Part shown: piece by piece, positions 7,558 through 16,712 of the stretch
Layout: each line of letters begins with the position of its first letter
Position numbering within the stretch: position 1 is the stretch's first letter
DNA from: Lachnospiraceae bacterium UBA7196
Lineage (GTDB): Bacteria > Bacillota > Clostridia > Lachnospirales > Lachnospiraceae
Length of the DNA stretch: 64,000 nt
Assembly (NCBI GenBank): GCA_002490835.1
Contig: DKUU01000042.1
Location: forward strand, 1 to 64,000
Direction of reading: 5' to 3'
Notes under the pieces: model-generated
Told to the model about the DNA's origin: nothing
Databases searched by the model: none
Seen by the model: the letters and a program-made list of their open reading frames with translations, nothing else
Program-made: the position numbers and the translations under genes

Positions 7558-9684
7558 CTAATCGTGGTGCGTTTTGGGGATAAACACCCTCTTGTGTACC
7601 GTCCCCGTCTTGACCTTCGCCGCCTCTTTGGCCTCTCCGCAGAAAGAAAGCTGCGCGTTATACAGTTCTTTCCCCCGCCTGTCAACTTTGCCATAGCTGC
7701 CGTCCGACTGTAAGACATGCGCCTTCACCGTGTCCTTCAGCTGACTCTGTAAAATATGCCAAAGCTTTTCCTGCAAAGCCGCTTTTTCAATGGGAAACAA
7801 TATCTCCACCCGGCGCTCTAAGTTTCTCGGCATCCAATCCGCGCTCGCGCAGTAATACTCCGGCGTGCCGTCATTTTCAAAGTAAAAGATCCTTGCATGT
7901 TCCAAAAAATTTCCGACGATGGAACGCACGCTGATATTCTCCCCGACGCCCGGCACATCCACGCGCAGACAGCAGATCCCGCGGATGATGAGGTCGATCT
8001 TCACGCCCGCCGCCGCGGCCTCGTAGAGCGCCACGATCACATCTTTATCGCAGAGGGCGTTCATCTTGGCAATGATATGTGCGGGCCGCCCCGACTGCGC
8101 ATACTCCTGTTCTCTTCTGATCAGGCGGATAAAGCGGTCTTTCAGCCAGTAGGGCGCAAGCGAAAGCCGGTTCCAGCTTCTTGGCTCCGAATAACCGGAG
8201 AGCATGTTGAATACCGCCGTCGCGTCCTCTCCTATCATCTCCGAACAGGTAAAGTAGCCCACATCCGTGTAGAGCTTGGCCGTGGAATCGTTGTAATTGC
8301 CCGTACCCAGATGGACATAACGGCGGATGCCGTTCTCCTCTCTTCGAACAACAAGTGTTATTTTACTGTGCGTCTTCAGGCCGACCAAGCCATAAATCAC
8401 ATGACAGCCCGCTTTTTCCAGCTTTTTCGCCCAGACGATATTATTTTCCTCGTCAAACCGCGCCTTTAATTCCACCAGCACGGAAACCTGCTTCCCGTTC
8501 TCCGCCGCCTGCTCCAGCGCGGCGATGATGGGAGAATTACCGCTGACGCGGTAAAGCGTCTGCTTGATCGCAAGAACGTCAGGGTCCTTTGCCGCCTGCC
8601 TGATAAAGCGCACCACCGGCTCAAAACTCTGGTAGGGATGGTGCATCAGGATATCACCCTCCCTGATCTTCTCAAAGACATTTGCCTCCTCCGGAAGCTC
8701 CGGTACCGGCTGGGGCGGCAGATACTCATGCTCTTTCAGGTTGTCAAACCCGTCCATCCCGTACAGTTTCATTAAAAAGGTCAGATCGAGAGGACCGCCG
8801 ATCGCATAGATATCTTCCTTGGGAATCGCAAGTTCCTCCCGAATCAGCTTAAGAAGCCTGCTGTCGATCCCTTCCTCCACTTCCAGACGAATCACCTGTC
8901 CCCACTGTCTTTTCTTTAACTGCTTCTCAATCTCCTGTAAGAGATCCTCCGCCTCCTCCTCCTCGATGGTGAGGTCGGCATTTCGCATGATGCGGAAAGG
9001 ATAGCTGCACACGATATCATAATTCAGGAACAGCTTATGGATATTGCGCTCGATCACCTCTTCCAAAAGGATGAGGCGGCGTTCTCCCTGCGCCGGAAGC
9101 TCCACCAGACGGGACAGTACGCTCGGCACCTGCACGGTGGCAAATTCAAGCTCCCCGTCTCCGTTTTTCTTTGTCACAAGCGCCCCCAGATTCAGGGACT
9201 TATTGCGGATGAGCGGAAAAGGGCGGGAGGAATCTACCGCCATGGGCGTCAGCACCGGATACACATTATCCGTAAAATAGCTGTCCACAAAGGCCCCTTC
9301 TTCTTTGGTCAGATCTTCGTGATGGGAAACCAGATGCAGGCCGTTTGCCGAAAGCTGCGGCAGCAAGGAGCGATTGTAGGTGCTGTACTGCCTGTTCACC
9401 AGCTCGTGCGTCTTCTCATTCACCAGCGCAAGCTGCTCCGTGGCCGTCATACCCGCGATATCACGCTTCTTGTAGCCTGCATTGACCATATCCTTCAGGG
9501 AAGCCACCCGCACCATGAAAAACTCGTCCAGATTGGAAGCCGTGATGCTTAAGAATTTCAGGCGTTCAAAAAGCGGCAGCTGCTTATCCCGCGCCTCCGA
9601 AAGCACCCTCTCGTTGAAGAGAAGCCAGCTTAACTCCCTGTTTGTATAATACCTGTCCTCCGAAAAATCAACCTTCTGCGCCAT
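7558..9684 (-). CDS. ppk1: Polyphosphate kinase 1
   Basis: 708 residues, full length for PPK1, which reversibly makes long-chain polyphosphate from ATP. The N-terminal domain begins YYTNRELSWLLFNERVL. The catalytic region shows GLKTHSKITLVV with the histidine equivalent to the phosphorylated His435 of Escherichia coli, followed by YVHLGTGNYN, and a second conserved His in FLEHARIFYF. AAGGAGG precedes the ATG. It sits between maf and the Ppx/GppA gene, so synthesis and breakdown of polyphosphate are probably co-transcribed. Confidence 0.96.
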   Translation of the reverse strand: MAQKVDFSEDRYYTNRELSWLLFNERVLSEARDKQLPLFERLKFLSITASNLDEFFMVRVASLKDMVNAGYKKRDIAGMTATEQLALVNEKTHELVNRQYSTYNRSLLPQLSANGLHLVSHHEDLTKEEGAFVDSYFTDNVYPVLTPMAVDSSRPFPLIRNKSLNLGALVTKKNGDGELEFATVQVPSVLSRLVELPAQGERRLILLEEVIERNIHKLFLNYDIVCSYPFRIMRNADLTIEEEEAEDLLQEIEKQLKKRQWGQVIRLEVEEGIDSRLLKLIREELAIPKEDIYAIGGPLDLTFLMKLYGMDGFDNLKEHEYLPPQPVPELPEEANVFEKIREGDILMHHPYQSFEPVVRFIRQAAKDPDVLAIKQTLYRVSGNSPIIAALEQAAENGKQVSVLVELKARFDEENNIVWAKKLEKAGCHVIYGLVGLKTHSKITLVVRREENGIRRYVHLGTGNYNDSTAKLYTDVGYFTCSEMIGEDATAVFNMLSGYSEPRSWNRLSLAPYWLKDRFIRLIRREQEYAQSGRPAHIIAKMNALCDKDVIVALYEAAAAGVKIDLIIRGICCLRVDVPGVGENISVRSIVGNFLEHARIFYFENDGTPEYYCASADWMPRNLERRVEILFPIEKAALQEKLWHILQSQLKDTVKAHVLQSDGSYGKVDRRGKELYNAQLSFCGEAKEAAKVKTGTVHKRVFIPKTHHD

Positions 9685-9718
9685 AGCAATTATGGCCTCC
9701 TTATCATGTCTTTATTTC

Positions 9719-9732
9719 ATAACATATGTTAT
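9719..9732. repeat. ATAAC-N4-GTTAT palindrome, exact, intergenic
   Basis: ATAACATATGTTAT, a perfect 14-bp palindrome between the Ppx/GppA and ppk genes. One of six exact copies of the dispersed site described in the findings. Confidence 0.7.
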
Positions 9733-9758
9733 TATTCCTATGATACGGCTCATCCCTA

Positions 9759-11285
9759 TTACGCCCGCTGCCTGATCACCGGACGGATGCTGTAGACCTC
9801 CTCAAAAAAGTCCGAGCGCTTTGTAAACAGCCCCTTCTCCAGCGTAATGTCCACATTATCCTCCACAATAATGGCAAGCTCCCGCTCCTTGAGAACGGCC
9901 TTGACATCCTTGAATTTCTGCTTGTGACTGCGGTCCAGACCGTTTGCCACCTTTAAGATCGCCGTCAGCTTTGCAATGGTCAGATAAGCCTCCCTGTCAA
10001 TGGTATCGCTCTCCCCCATCACTTCGCCATAATCAAAATCCATGTGATTGTACTTCACCACATTCGCCACGATCTCCCGCTCCTTATGGGAGAGACCGAT
10101 GATCTCCGTAGAAAGGATGATGTTGTAGGAACACTCTCCCAGATTGACCAGACTGATGTACTTTCCGCAATCATGTAAGAGGGTGGCGATCCGCAGAAGC
10201 AGCCTTTCCCGCTTCCCCAGTCCGTGCACCTTTTTCATGCTGTCAAAGATAGTCATGGCGATCTTTTCAAGCGTCTCTCCCCGGCGGCGGCTTCCCATAT
10301 AGCGCTTGCTGATATTCTGCGCGCAGGCCACGATATCCTGCTCAAAATCATGCTCCTCCTTGATGATTTTATGCTTTTCGGCATATTCATATGCCATGCC
10401 GTCGCAGAGCGCCACGCCCGGCGCCCAGATCATATGCGCGTCCATCATGCGGGCGATACGGCTGATCAGCACGCCCGAAATATAGAGAAGCGGCACGCTC
10501 TCTTCCGGCATATCTAACGCCTTGGCCGCCTGCTGGTTCGATTTCGTGCGGATCCGCTCCAGAAACCGTTCGACTGCAGGCGCTTCCACGCTGCTCTCCT
10601 CCAGTCCTTTCACGTCCTTGCCTACAATGGCGGAAATATAATCGTCCACCACAATAATGTTTTCGATCTGTCGGTCTTTCATGTACAGTTTTTTGAATAC
10701 TGAAATCTGCGAACTCACCAGCTCGTCAAGGATTGCCTCATACTGTCTGGGGCTGATATTCAGCCGGTCCAGCCGGTCTTGGAGCCGCAGCACGCCCAGA
10801 CGCATATTCTGGGTGGTAACAAGGATATCCTGCTCAAAGAGCGAAATCTGGATACTGCCGCCGCCGATATCCACAATGGCCGTTCCCTTCTCGACGATGC
10901 GGTTAAAACTTCCTCTGGCAGCGATGGCCTTATAATTCAGAAACCGCTGCTCCGAATTGCTCAAAACTTCAATGCGGACGCCCGTGCGCTGCGCGATCTG
11001 ATCCAGAACGATGGCAGTGTTCTCCGTCTCCCGAAACGCGCTGGTGCCGTAGGCCGTATAATCGTCCACCCGATAGCTCTTCATGATCTCCCGGTAATCC
11101 CGCAGCACGCCGGTCAGCTCATCCACTCTGTCATAGCTGATCTTGCCGGTGGCATAAGTGTCCGTCCCCAGATCGATCCGATGTCTGATATGGTCGATCT
11201 CCCGCAGACCGTCCTTCGAGGAAATCTCAAATATCTTCATCGCAAGCTCATACGAGCCCACGTCTATTGCCGCGAATGTTTTCAT
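9759..11285 (-). CDS. Ppx/GppA phosphatase with C-terminal HD domain
   Basis: 508 residues. N-terminal actin-like ASKHA fold (about 1-300) of exopolyphosphatase/pppGpp phosphatase type and a C-terminal HD-type domain (LLHDCGKYIS...KYNHMDF). The family removes terminal phosphate from polyphosphate or converts pppGpp to ppGpp. The usual DxGSNS loop reads AIDVGSYEL and the usual GGGSTE reads GGGSIQ, so this is a divergent clade. The neighbouring ppk makes a polyphosphate role the best guess. The start codon is separated by one base from the stop of the upstream ATPase gene, suggesting translational coupling. Confidence 0.88.
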   Translation of the reverse strand: MKTFAAIDVGSYELAMKIFEISSKDGLREIDHIRHRIDLGTDTYATGKISYDRVDELTGVLRDYREIMKSYRVDDYTAYGTSAFRETENTAIVLDQIAQRTGVRIEVLSNSEQRFLNYKAIAARGSFNRIVEKGTAIVDIGGGSIQISLFEQDILVTTQNMRLGVLRLQDRLDRLNISPRQYEAILDELVSSQISVFKKLYMKDRQIENIIVVDDYISAIVGKDVKGLEESSVEAPAVERFLERIRTKSNQQAAKALDMPEESVPLLYISGVLISRIARMMDAHMIWAPGVALCDGMAYEYAEKHKIIKEEHDFEQDIVACAQNISKRYMGSRRRGETLEKIAMTIFDSMKKVHGLGKRERLLLRIATLLHDCGKYISLVNLGECSYNIILSTEIIGLSHKEREIVANVVKYNHMDFDYGEVMGESDTIDREAYLTIAKLTAILKVANGLDRSHKQKFKDVKAVLKERELAIIVEDNVDITLEKGLFTKRSDFFEEVYSIRPVIRQRA

Positions 11286-11286
11286 G

Positions 11287-12579
11287 TTAACCCCCTATAT
11301 TTTGGCCGAGGAGGAAATCAATAAACTGCTGCGCTGTCCTGCCGGAGAGCCCGCCGTGGGACAGCTCCCACTTATTTGCCAGCAGAAGAAGGTCTTCCTC
11401 CGGCACCTTCAAACCGTTCCGCGCAGCCAGCGATTTCACGATCTCCTGAAACTGCTTCTTATCCGGCGCGCCGAAAAAGATATTCACGCCGAAACGGTAT
11501 GCCAAAGACAGTTTCTCCTGCACCGTATCGCCAGCGTGCATATCCTCTGTGCGCCGATCCTCCTTGTCGCTGTAATTCTCCCGGATCAGGTGACGCCTGT
11601 TGGACGTTGCGTAGATCAGCACATTGCCGGGCTTTTTTTCCAGTCCGCCCTCGATGAGCGCCTTTAAGTACTTATATTCTACCTCAAAATCCTCAAAACT
11701 CAAGTCGTCCATATAGATGATGAATTTATAGTTCCGGTTCTTGACCTGCGCGATCACGTCGTTCAAGTCCTGAAACTGATGCTTGTACAGTTCAATAATA
11801 CGCAGCCCTCTGTCATAGTATTCATTGGCAATGGCCTTCACGCAGGAAGATTTTCCTGTCCCGGCGTCCCCGAACAACAGGCAGTTATTAGCCTTCCTGC
11901 CGGCGACAAAGGCCTCCGTGTTCTCTCTCAGCTTCTGCTTTGGCAGCTCATAGCCCACAAGGTCGTCCAGATATACGTGCATGATATTGCGTATCGGAGT
12001 AATCGAAACGCCATTTTCTCCGTGTTCTACGCGGAAGGCCTTGTGCAGTCCCAGATCCCCCACACCGTACTCCCTGTAAAACTGCGTGAGCGTCGCCTTC
12101 ATGGCGGCGGCCGTCTCGTTTTTCACAAAATGCTGCGCCAGCGTGCAGATGCGGTCGCGGATGCGCTTATTGTATACTTTGCTGTCCTGGGAAGGCGCTT
12201 CATAATCCAGTATCACGGCAAATTCAGGCGCTTTTAAGACCTCCATCATCTCCGTGAAATCATAATCGAAAAACTCTTTGAAAATGGCAATGTCGTGAAG
12301 CACCAGCTCGCCCACGCTGCCTTCCACCTCGCCCCGCATCTCGCAGGCAAGGCTGTAGCTGTTCTCATTGTTCACCAAAAGGTTCGTCAAATAACAGTGC
12401 CAGAGATTTCCGTAAAAACCGTGATCCGCCGCCAGCTCAGAAAGCCTGTGCATACACTTGTAAAAAAGCGGCCTCGCCCTGCCGTCCCCGGCGCGGTAAT
12501 GCTCCATCAGCCAGACGACGTCGCGCAGGATGTCTCCGTCCGCAAATTCCTTATATACGATCAGTTCTTCTTCTCTCAT
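11287..12579 (-). CDS. DUF815-type AAA+ ATPase
   Basis: 430 residues. The C-terminal ATPase domain has Walker A FGDAGTGKSS (near residue 235) and Walker B FIIYMDDLSF, followed by a conserved SNRRHLI sensor-like block, the pattern of the DUF815 family of P-loop ATPases whose function is not established. The N-terminal half (about 1-185) is helical without a recognised motif. The gene lies between pheA (16 bases upstream) and the Ppx/GppA gene (1 base downstream), so it is probably expressed with the polyphosphate enzymes. Confidence 0.85.
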   Translation of the reverse strand: MREEELIVYKEFADGDILRDVVWLMEHYRAGDGRARPLFYKCMHRLSELAADHGFYGNLWHCYLTNLLVNNENSYSLACEMRGEVEGSVGELVLHDIAIFKEFFDYDFTEMMEVLKAPEFAVILDYEAPSQDSKVYNKRIRDRICTLAQHFVKNETAAAMKATLTQFYREYGVGDLGLHKAFRVEHGENGVSITPIRNIMHVYLDDLVGYELPKQKLRENTEAFVAGRKANNCLLFGDAGTGKSSCVKAIANEYYDRGLRIIELYKHQFQDLNDVIAQVKNRNYKFIIYMDDLSFEDFEVEYKYLKALIEGGLEKKPGNVLIYATSNRRHLIRENYSDKEDRRTEDMHAGDTVQEKLSLAYRFGVNIFFGAPDKKQFQEIVKSLAARNGLKVPEEDLLLLANKWELSHGGLSGRTAQQFIDFLLGQNIGG

Positions 12580-12595
12580 CTCTTTACTGCCTCCA

Positions 12596-13723
12596 TCAAT
12601 AGTTCCCCAAGATTCTCAGGTTCCGCGCCTCGTCGCGCAGGCCTCTTAAGGCATTTTTTACAGCTCCGTCCGTAAAATTCCCGTCGAAATCAATAAAAAA
12701 CCGATATTCCCAGTCCCGCTCTTCGATGGGACGGCTCTCGATCTTTGTCATATTCAGATTATTATAAATGAAATGGGACAGGATGTGGTAAAGGGAGCCG
12801 CTCTCATGCGGCACTTCCAGACAGATACTGATCTTTCCCGCATCCTTCCTGAATATCTTCTGGTTGGTAACGATAATGAAACGGGTGGAATTATTCTCCG
12901 ACTGGTTCACGCCCCGCTTTAGGATTTCCAGACCATAGACCTTCGCCGCCTGCTCGCCCGCGATGGCAGCCTGCGTCGGGTCGCCCTCCCTGCTGACCTT
13001 TTCGGCTGCAAAGGCATTATTTTTCAGACTCACCTGTTTCCAGTCTTCATGCGCAGAAAGAAATCTCGCGCTCTGCATCAGCGACTGGGGATGGGAGTAC
13101 ACCGTCCTGATCTGGTCGATATCCGTCCCCGGAAGCCCCAGCAGACAGTGTTCTATCTTTATGATCTGCTCTCCCACGATATAGTTTTCAAACTCTACCA
13201 GAAGGTCGTAGATCTCGCTCACGATACCTGCCGTGGAATTTTCTATGGGAAGCACCGCAAAGTCCGCACTTCCTTCCTCGATCGCCGTCATCGCGTCCCG
13301 GAAGGTATCCACATGGAAGCTTTTTACCTGTTCTCCAAAGTAGCGCTGCATCGCCAAATGCGAGTAGGCGCCTTCCGCTCCCTGAAAGACCACTCTGGCC
13401 TGTCCGGTCTTAAGCTCGTCCACCTCAATGAAGGGGAGTCTGCCGAGCGCACCGGCCTGCGCCAGTTTATTATATTGGAGCTTCCTGCTCATGGACATGA
13501 TCTGTTCAAAAAGCTCCTGCACGCCGTGGGCGTTAAAAGCGTTATGGGTGAGAGCGCGTACTTTCTTTAGTTTCTCCTCTTCCCTGCTCCTGTCGAGGAC
13601 CTTTTTCCCCGTCTCTATCTTATAATCCGCCACCTGTCCGCAGATCTCCATGCGTTCCTCATAAAGGGCCACGATCTTTTCGTCGATTCGATCCAATTCC
13701 CCCCGCAATTCCAGTAAATCCAT
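12596..13723 (-). CDS. pheA: Bifunctional chorismate mutase/prephenate dehydratase
   Basis: 375 residues. Chorismate mutase domain of AroQ type at about 1-85 (RGELDRIDEKIVALYEERM), prephenate dehydratase at about 110-285 (VVFQGAEGAYSH, PIENSTAGIV) and a C-terminal ACT regulatory domain with HESGSLYHIL and the ESRP motif that binds phenylalanine. It catalyses the two committed steps from chorismate to phenylpyruvate, with feedback inhibition by Phe expected. An AAAGGA ribosome site precedes the ATG. First gene of the minus-strand series; TTGCTA and TAAACT 17 bases apart in the divergent intergenic region are a possible promoter. No T-box is visible. Confidence 0.96.
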   Translation of the reverse strand: MDLLELRGELDRIDEKIVALYEERMEICGQVADYKIETGKKVLDRSREEEKLKKVRALTHNAFNAHGVQELFEQIMSMSRKLQYNKLAQAGALGRLPFIEVDELKTGQARVVFQGAEGAYSHLAMQRYFGEQVKSFHVDTFRDAMTAIEEGSADFAVLPIENSTAGIVSEIYDLLVEFENYIVGEQIIKIEHCLLGLPGTDIDQIRTVYSHPQSLMQSARFLSAHEDWKQVSLKNNAFAAEKVSREGDPTQAAIAGEQAAKVYGLEILKRGVNQSENNSTRFIIVTNQKIFRKDAGKISICLEVPHESGSLYHILSHFIYNNLNMTKIESRPIEERDWEYRFFIDFDGNFTDGAVKNALRGLRDEARNLRILGNY

Positions 13724-13776
13724 CTGCTTCGTTTCCTTTCGCCTTTGTTACTCCCTAAGTTTACCCCAATTTTCTC

Positions 13777-13805
13777 TTGATAGCAAGCGGGATTGTCGAT
13801 ATAAT
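13777..13805 (+). promoter_or_regulatory. Sigma-A-type promoter for the DUF5050-like gene
   Basis: TTGATA (13777-13782), 17-base spacer, TATAAT (13800-13805), 36 bases before the start codon. Confidence 0.8.
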
Positions 13806-13841
13806 AGAGATAAGAAACAAGAGTCTGGGGGAGATAGCTTC

Positions 13842-14885
13842 ATGTCTGGCAAAATAAAGAACATCCTGATTATATTGATAGCAGTTGTTATTTTAACTGC
13901 GTTGGCCGTGTCCATGTATTTCCTCGGCCGCATTCCCGAAAACGATCCCAATACGGTAGGAAACACCCCCGGCAATTTAAATAACGGTGGTTATTTCTGT
14001 GAGTCGGACGGGCGCGTCTACTTTGCCAACGCCTATGATAATTATGCCCTCTACTCCATGAATCCGGACGAGACCGAGATGGTGAAGTTAAGCGGCAACG
14101 CCGTCTCCTCCATCAATGCCGCCGGTAAATACCTCTACTACTACATGACCAGCAGCAGCGCAAACGGCAGCGGTCTCGGCTATCTGGGTCAGCAGACCGC
14201 CGGCATCTACCGCAGCACGAAAAAAGGAAAATCCACTGCCGGCCTCGGACGCCTTAATATCGTCACCATGCAGCTTTGCGGCAACTATCTCTACTACGAG
14301 ACCTACAGCAGCCAAAACGGTACCTCTCTGGATAAGATTCGGATCGATAAGAAAGACCAGCAGACCGTAGCCAAAGAGATCATTAATCCCAACTGCTTCG
14401 TCAACGGCAAAATCTACTATAACGGCACATCGGGAGATCATTATCTGCGCGCTCTGGATGTGCGCACCGACCGCTCCTCCGTCGTCTGGCAGGGAAACAT
14501 CTGGAATCCTATTGTTCAGGGAAACTATGTTTACTACATGGATATCTCGGAAAATTACCGTCTCTGCCGGTATCATTTAAGTGAAAAAACGGTAGAAGTG
14601 TTGACCAACGACCGTATTGATATGTTCAATGTATACGACAATTATATCTATTATCAGGTGAGCTCGCCGGATGCGCCCGCCCTGAAGCGGATGATGACGG
14701 ACGGCAGTTTACCGGAACTGGTGCGTGAAGGTGTCTACCAGAATATCAACATCACCTCAGAATATGTATACTTCAATGCCTTTAACGAGAGCGTCCCTGT
14801 CTATCGGACCTACACCTACGGTCCGGTCAACGTGACCACATTTGATGCGGCCAGAGAGGCAGCTTACGCTAACATGAAAGAATAA
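13842..14885 (+). CDS. Membrane-anchored DUF5050-like repeat protein
   Basis: 347 residues. One N-terminal membrane segment (about 6-28), then a long extracytoplasmic region of short repeats with YYY/VYFAN/YLYYY patterns (GRVYFANAYDNYALYSM, GKYLYYYMT, GNYVYYMD). This is the DUF5050 style of beta-propeller-like surface protein in Clostridia. GGGGGAG precedes the ATG. Function unknown; a surface sensor or structural role is a guess. The gene contains two copies of the dispersed ATAAC-N4-GTTAT palindrome, 103 bases apart, at and just after the membrane segment. Confidence 0.8.
   Translation: MSGKIKNILIILIAVVILTALAVSMYFLGRIPENDPNTVGNTPGNLNNGGYFCESDGRVYFANAYDNYALYSMNPDETEMVKLSGNAVSSINAAGKYLYYYMTSSSANGSGLGYLGQQTAGIYRSTKKGKSTAGLGRLNIVTMQLCGNYLYYETYSSQNGTSLDKIRIDKKDQQTVAKEIINPNCFVNGKIYYNGTSGDHYLRALDVRTDRSSVVWQGNIWNPIVQGNYVYYMDISENYRLCRYHLSEKTVEVLTNDRIDMFNVYDNYIYYQVSSPDAPALKRMMTDGSLPELVREGVYQNINITSEYVYFNAFNESVPVYRTYTYGPVNVTTFDAAREAAYANMKE
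13981..13994. repeat. ATAAC-N4-GTTAT palindrome, exact, in coding sequence
   Basis: ATAACGGTGGTTAT; the symmetry extends to AAATAAC/GTTATTT (13979-13996). It lies inside the DUF5050-like gene. Confidence 0.65.
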
Positions 14886-14896
14886 TTCGCCAGCCG

Positions 14897-15736
14897 TTAA
14901 GATAACGCGTGTTTTTCTCCATTTTGTACCACTTCTTCCATCAGCTCCAAAATACATTTTCCCAGAATAGGATGCTTCTCGTACGGCGCGATCTGTGCGA
15001 GAGGCTCTAATACAAAATCGCGGTTCTTCATATCCCGATGGGGAATGGTCAGCTTTTCATCCTCCATCACGACATCCTCATACAAAAGAATATCCAGATC
15101 AAGCGTCCTCGGCCCCCAGCGTTCCTTGCGCTCTCTGGCCTCTGCGCGTTCGATCTCCTGTAATCTGGAAAGCAGTACCTCCGGCGGATAGAGCGTGTCT
15201 ATCGCCAGCGCGCCGTTTAAATAATTTGCCTGTACCACGCCGCCGTAAGGAGTCGTCTCGATCCAGTCCGAAACGCGAATCACCCTGCACTGCTCGTCGT
15301 CACGCAGTGCCGCCACGGCCGAGTCCAGATGTGCCCTCTTGTCTCCGATGTTGGAACCACAGGCGATATAAGCGCGCCGCCAGCCTCTGCGGATCTTGAC
15401 GGACACCATGCCGAACGGAAAGGGAATCGGCGCCTCCGGCTTCTTGATCTCCAACGTAACTGCCCGCACGCGGGGAAATTGTAAGAGGAGTGCCTCCGCA
15501 GTCCTCTCCGCCGCCGTCTCGATCAGTTTAAAGGTATGCTCCGTAAAATAGGCGTTCAAAAACCGGCAGACCACGCCGTAATTCGTGGAAAGCCCCAGAT
15601 CGTCCGTCATCCCCGCCGCTCTGGTATCCGTCTCAAGCACCGCGCTGACCAGAAAATTCTGTCCCTTTTCCGTCTCCTGCTGATACACGCCGTGATGCGC
15701 GTAAACCTGAAGATCCCTGATGATGATCTCATCCAT
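14897..15736 (-). CDS. folBK: FolB-FolK fusion: dihydroneopterin aldolase/HPPK
   Basis: 279 residues combining two consecutive steps of folate synthesis. Residues about 1-118 are FolB (IIIRDLQVYAHHGVYQQETEKGQ, with the family Tyr and Glu/Lys residues), which cleaves dihydroneopterin. From about 122 is FolK (YIACGSNIGDKRAHL, ERWGPRTLDLDILLYED, IPHRDM), which pyrophosphorylates hydroxymethyl-dihydropterin. I choose the ATG at 15736 because GGAG is eight bases before it; the ATG two codons earlier is too close to that site. Last gene of folC-folE-folP-folBK. It converges on the DUF5050-like gene with 11 bases between stops. Confidence 0.94.
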   Translation of the reverse strand: MDEIIIRDLQVYAHHGVYQQETEKGQNFLVSAVLETDTRAAGMTDDLGLSTNYGVVCRFLNAYFTEHTFKLIETAAERTAEALLLQFPRVRAVTLEIKKPEAPIPFPFGMVSVKIRRGWRRAYIACGSNIGDKRAHLDSAVAALRDDEQCRVIRVSDWIETTPYGGVVQANYLNGALAIDTLYPPEVLLSRLQEIERAEARERKERWGPRTLDLDILLYEDVVMEDEKLTIPHRDMKNRDFVLEPLAQIAPYEKHPILGKCILELMEEVVQNGEKHALS

Positions 15737-15843
15737 GCTCATTTCTCCTGCCGCATTTGTTTGATAAAATATCACGCGTTACTCATTTGTTGTCTATCTT
15801 ACGCTTACGGTTTTACCTGATCCCCGCCCGCTTTTGGGGATGA

Positions 15844-16659
15844 TCAGTTTTTGTAAGCGTCCCTGATCGCCTCCGTCATCTTGACGGCGCGCACATTTTC
15901 TTTTACATCGTGCACCCGCACAAACATAACGCCTTGCTGTACGCCGTATACCGTGGTCACGATCGTCCCCTCCACGCGCTCCGTCACCGGCAGATCGAGT
16001 CCCATACCGATCACGGACTTACGGCTTGCGCCCAGAAGCAGCGGCGATCCCAGCGAATGAAAATTCTGCAGATGATCGATGATCTCCAGATTATTCTCAT
16101 AACTCTTTCCATAACCGATGCCCGGATCCAGAATGATCCTGTCATAGGCGATTCCCGCGCCCCGCGCCGTCTCCAGAGAAGATTCCAGATCCCAGAGGAT
16201 CTCCTCGATCAGGTTTGTATACCGCGCTTCTTTGCGGTTGTGTCCCAGGCAGCAGGGAAGTCCCGACTCCGCGATCACCTGCGCCATCTTTTCATCATAT
16301 TTTAAGCCCCAGATATCGTTGATCATATCCGCGCCCGCCGCAATACCGGCTTTCGCCACACCGGACTTACAGGTATCCAAAGAAATCGGAACATTAAATC
16401 TGGATTTGATGGCTTCGATGACAGGAACGACTCTTTCAATCTCCTCCTGATCGGGAACGACGGTATAACCGGGTCTGGTCGATTCTCCGCCCACATCTAC
16501 AATATCCATACCATCCGTTATCATTTGTTCTACATGGTATAGCGCCTGATCCAGCTCGTTATATTTCCCGCCGTCAGAAAAAGAATCAGGTGTTACGTTT
16601 AGTATCCCCATCACATAAGTGTGCCCTTTCGGCCTGAAATCCCTCTGTCCAATCCTCAT
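15844..16659 (-). CDS. folP: Dihydropteroate synthase
   Basis: 271 residues. Condenses hydroxymethyl-dihydropterin pyrophosphate with p-aminobenzoate; the target of sulfonamides. The signatures GILNVTPDSFSDGG, DVGGESTRPG, SLDTCKS and DPGIGYGKS are present, as is the C-terminal RVHDVKENVRA. It lies 53 bases after folE and 107 before folBK. The loop sequence looks ordinary; no resistance insertion is seen. Confidence 0.96.
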   Translation of the reverse strand: MRIGQRDFRPKGHTYVMGILNVTPDSFSDGGKYNELDQALYHVEQMITDGMDIVDVGGESTRPGYTVVPDQEEIERVVPVIEAIKSRFNVPISLDTCKSGVAKAGIAAGADMINDIWGLKYDEKMAQVIAESGLPCCLGHNRKEARYTNLIEEILWDLESSLETARGAGIAYDRIILDPGIGYGKSYENNLEIIDHLQNFHSLGSPLLLGASRKSVIGMGLDLPVTERVEGTIVTTVYGVQQGVMFVRVHDVKENVRAVKMTEAIRDAYKN

Positions 16660-16712
16660 TTTGTTTCCCTCCGTGTTTTTTTGATATATAACCGTTTATC
16701 CACAGGACTCTT

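Noticed and set aside
13724..13841. T-box leader for pheA
   Set aside because: The divergent gap is too short and lacks the T-box sequence.
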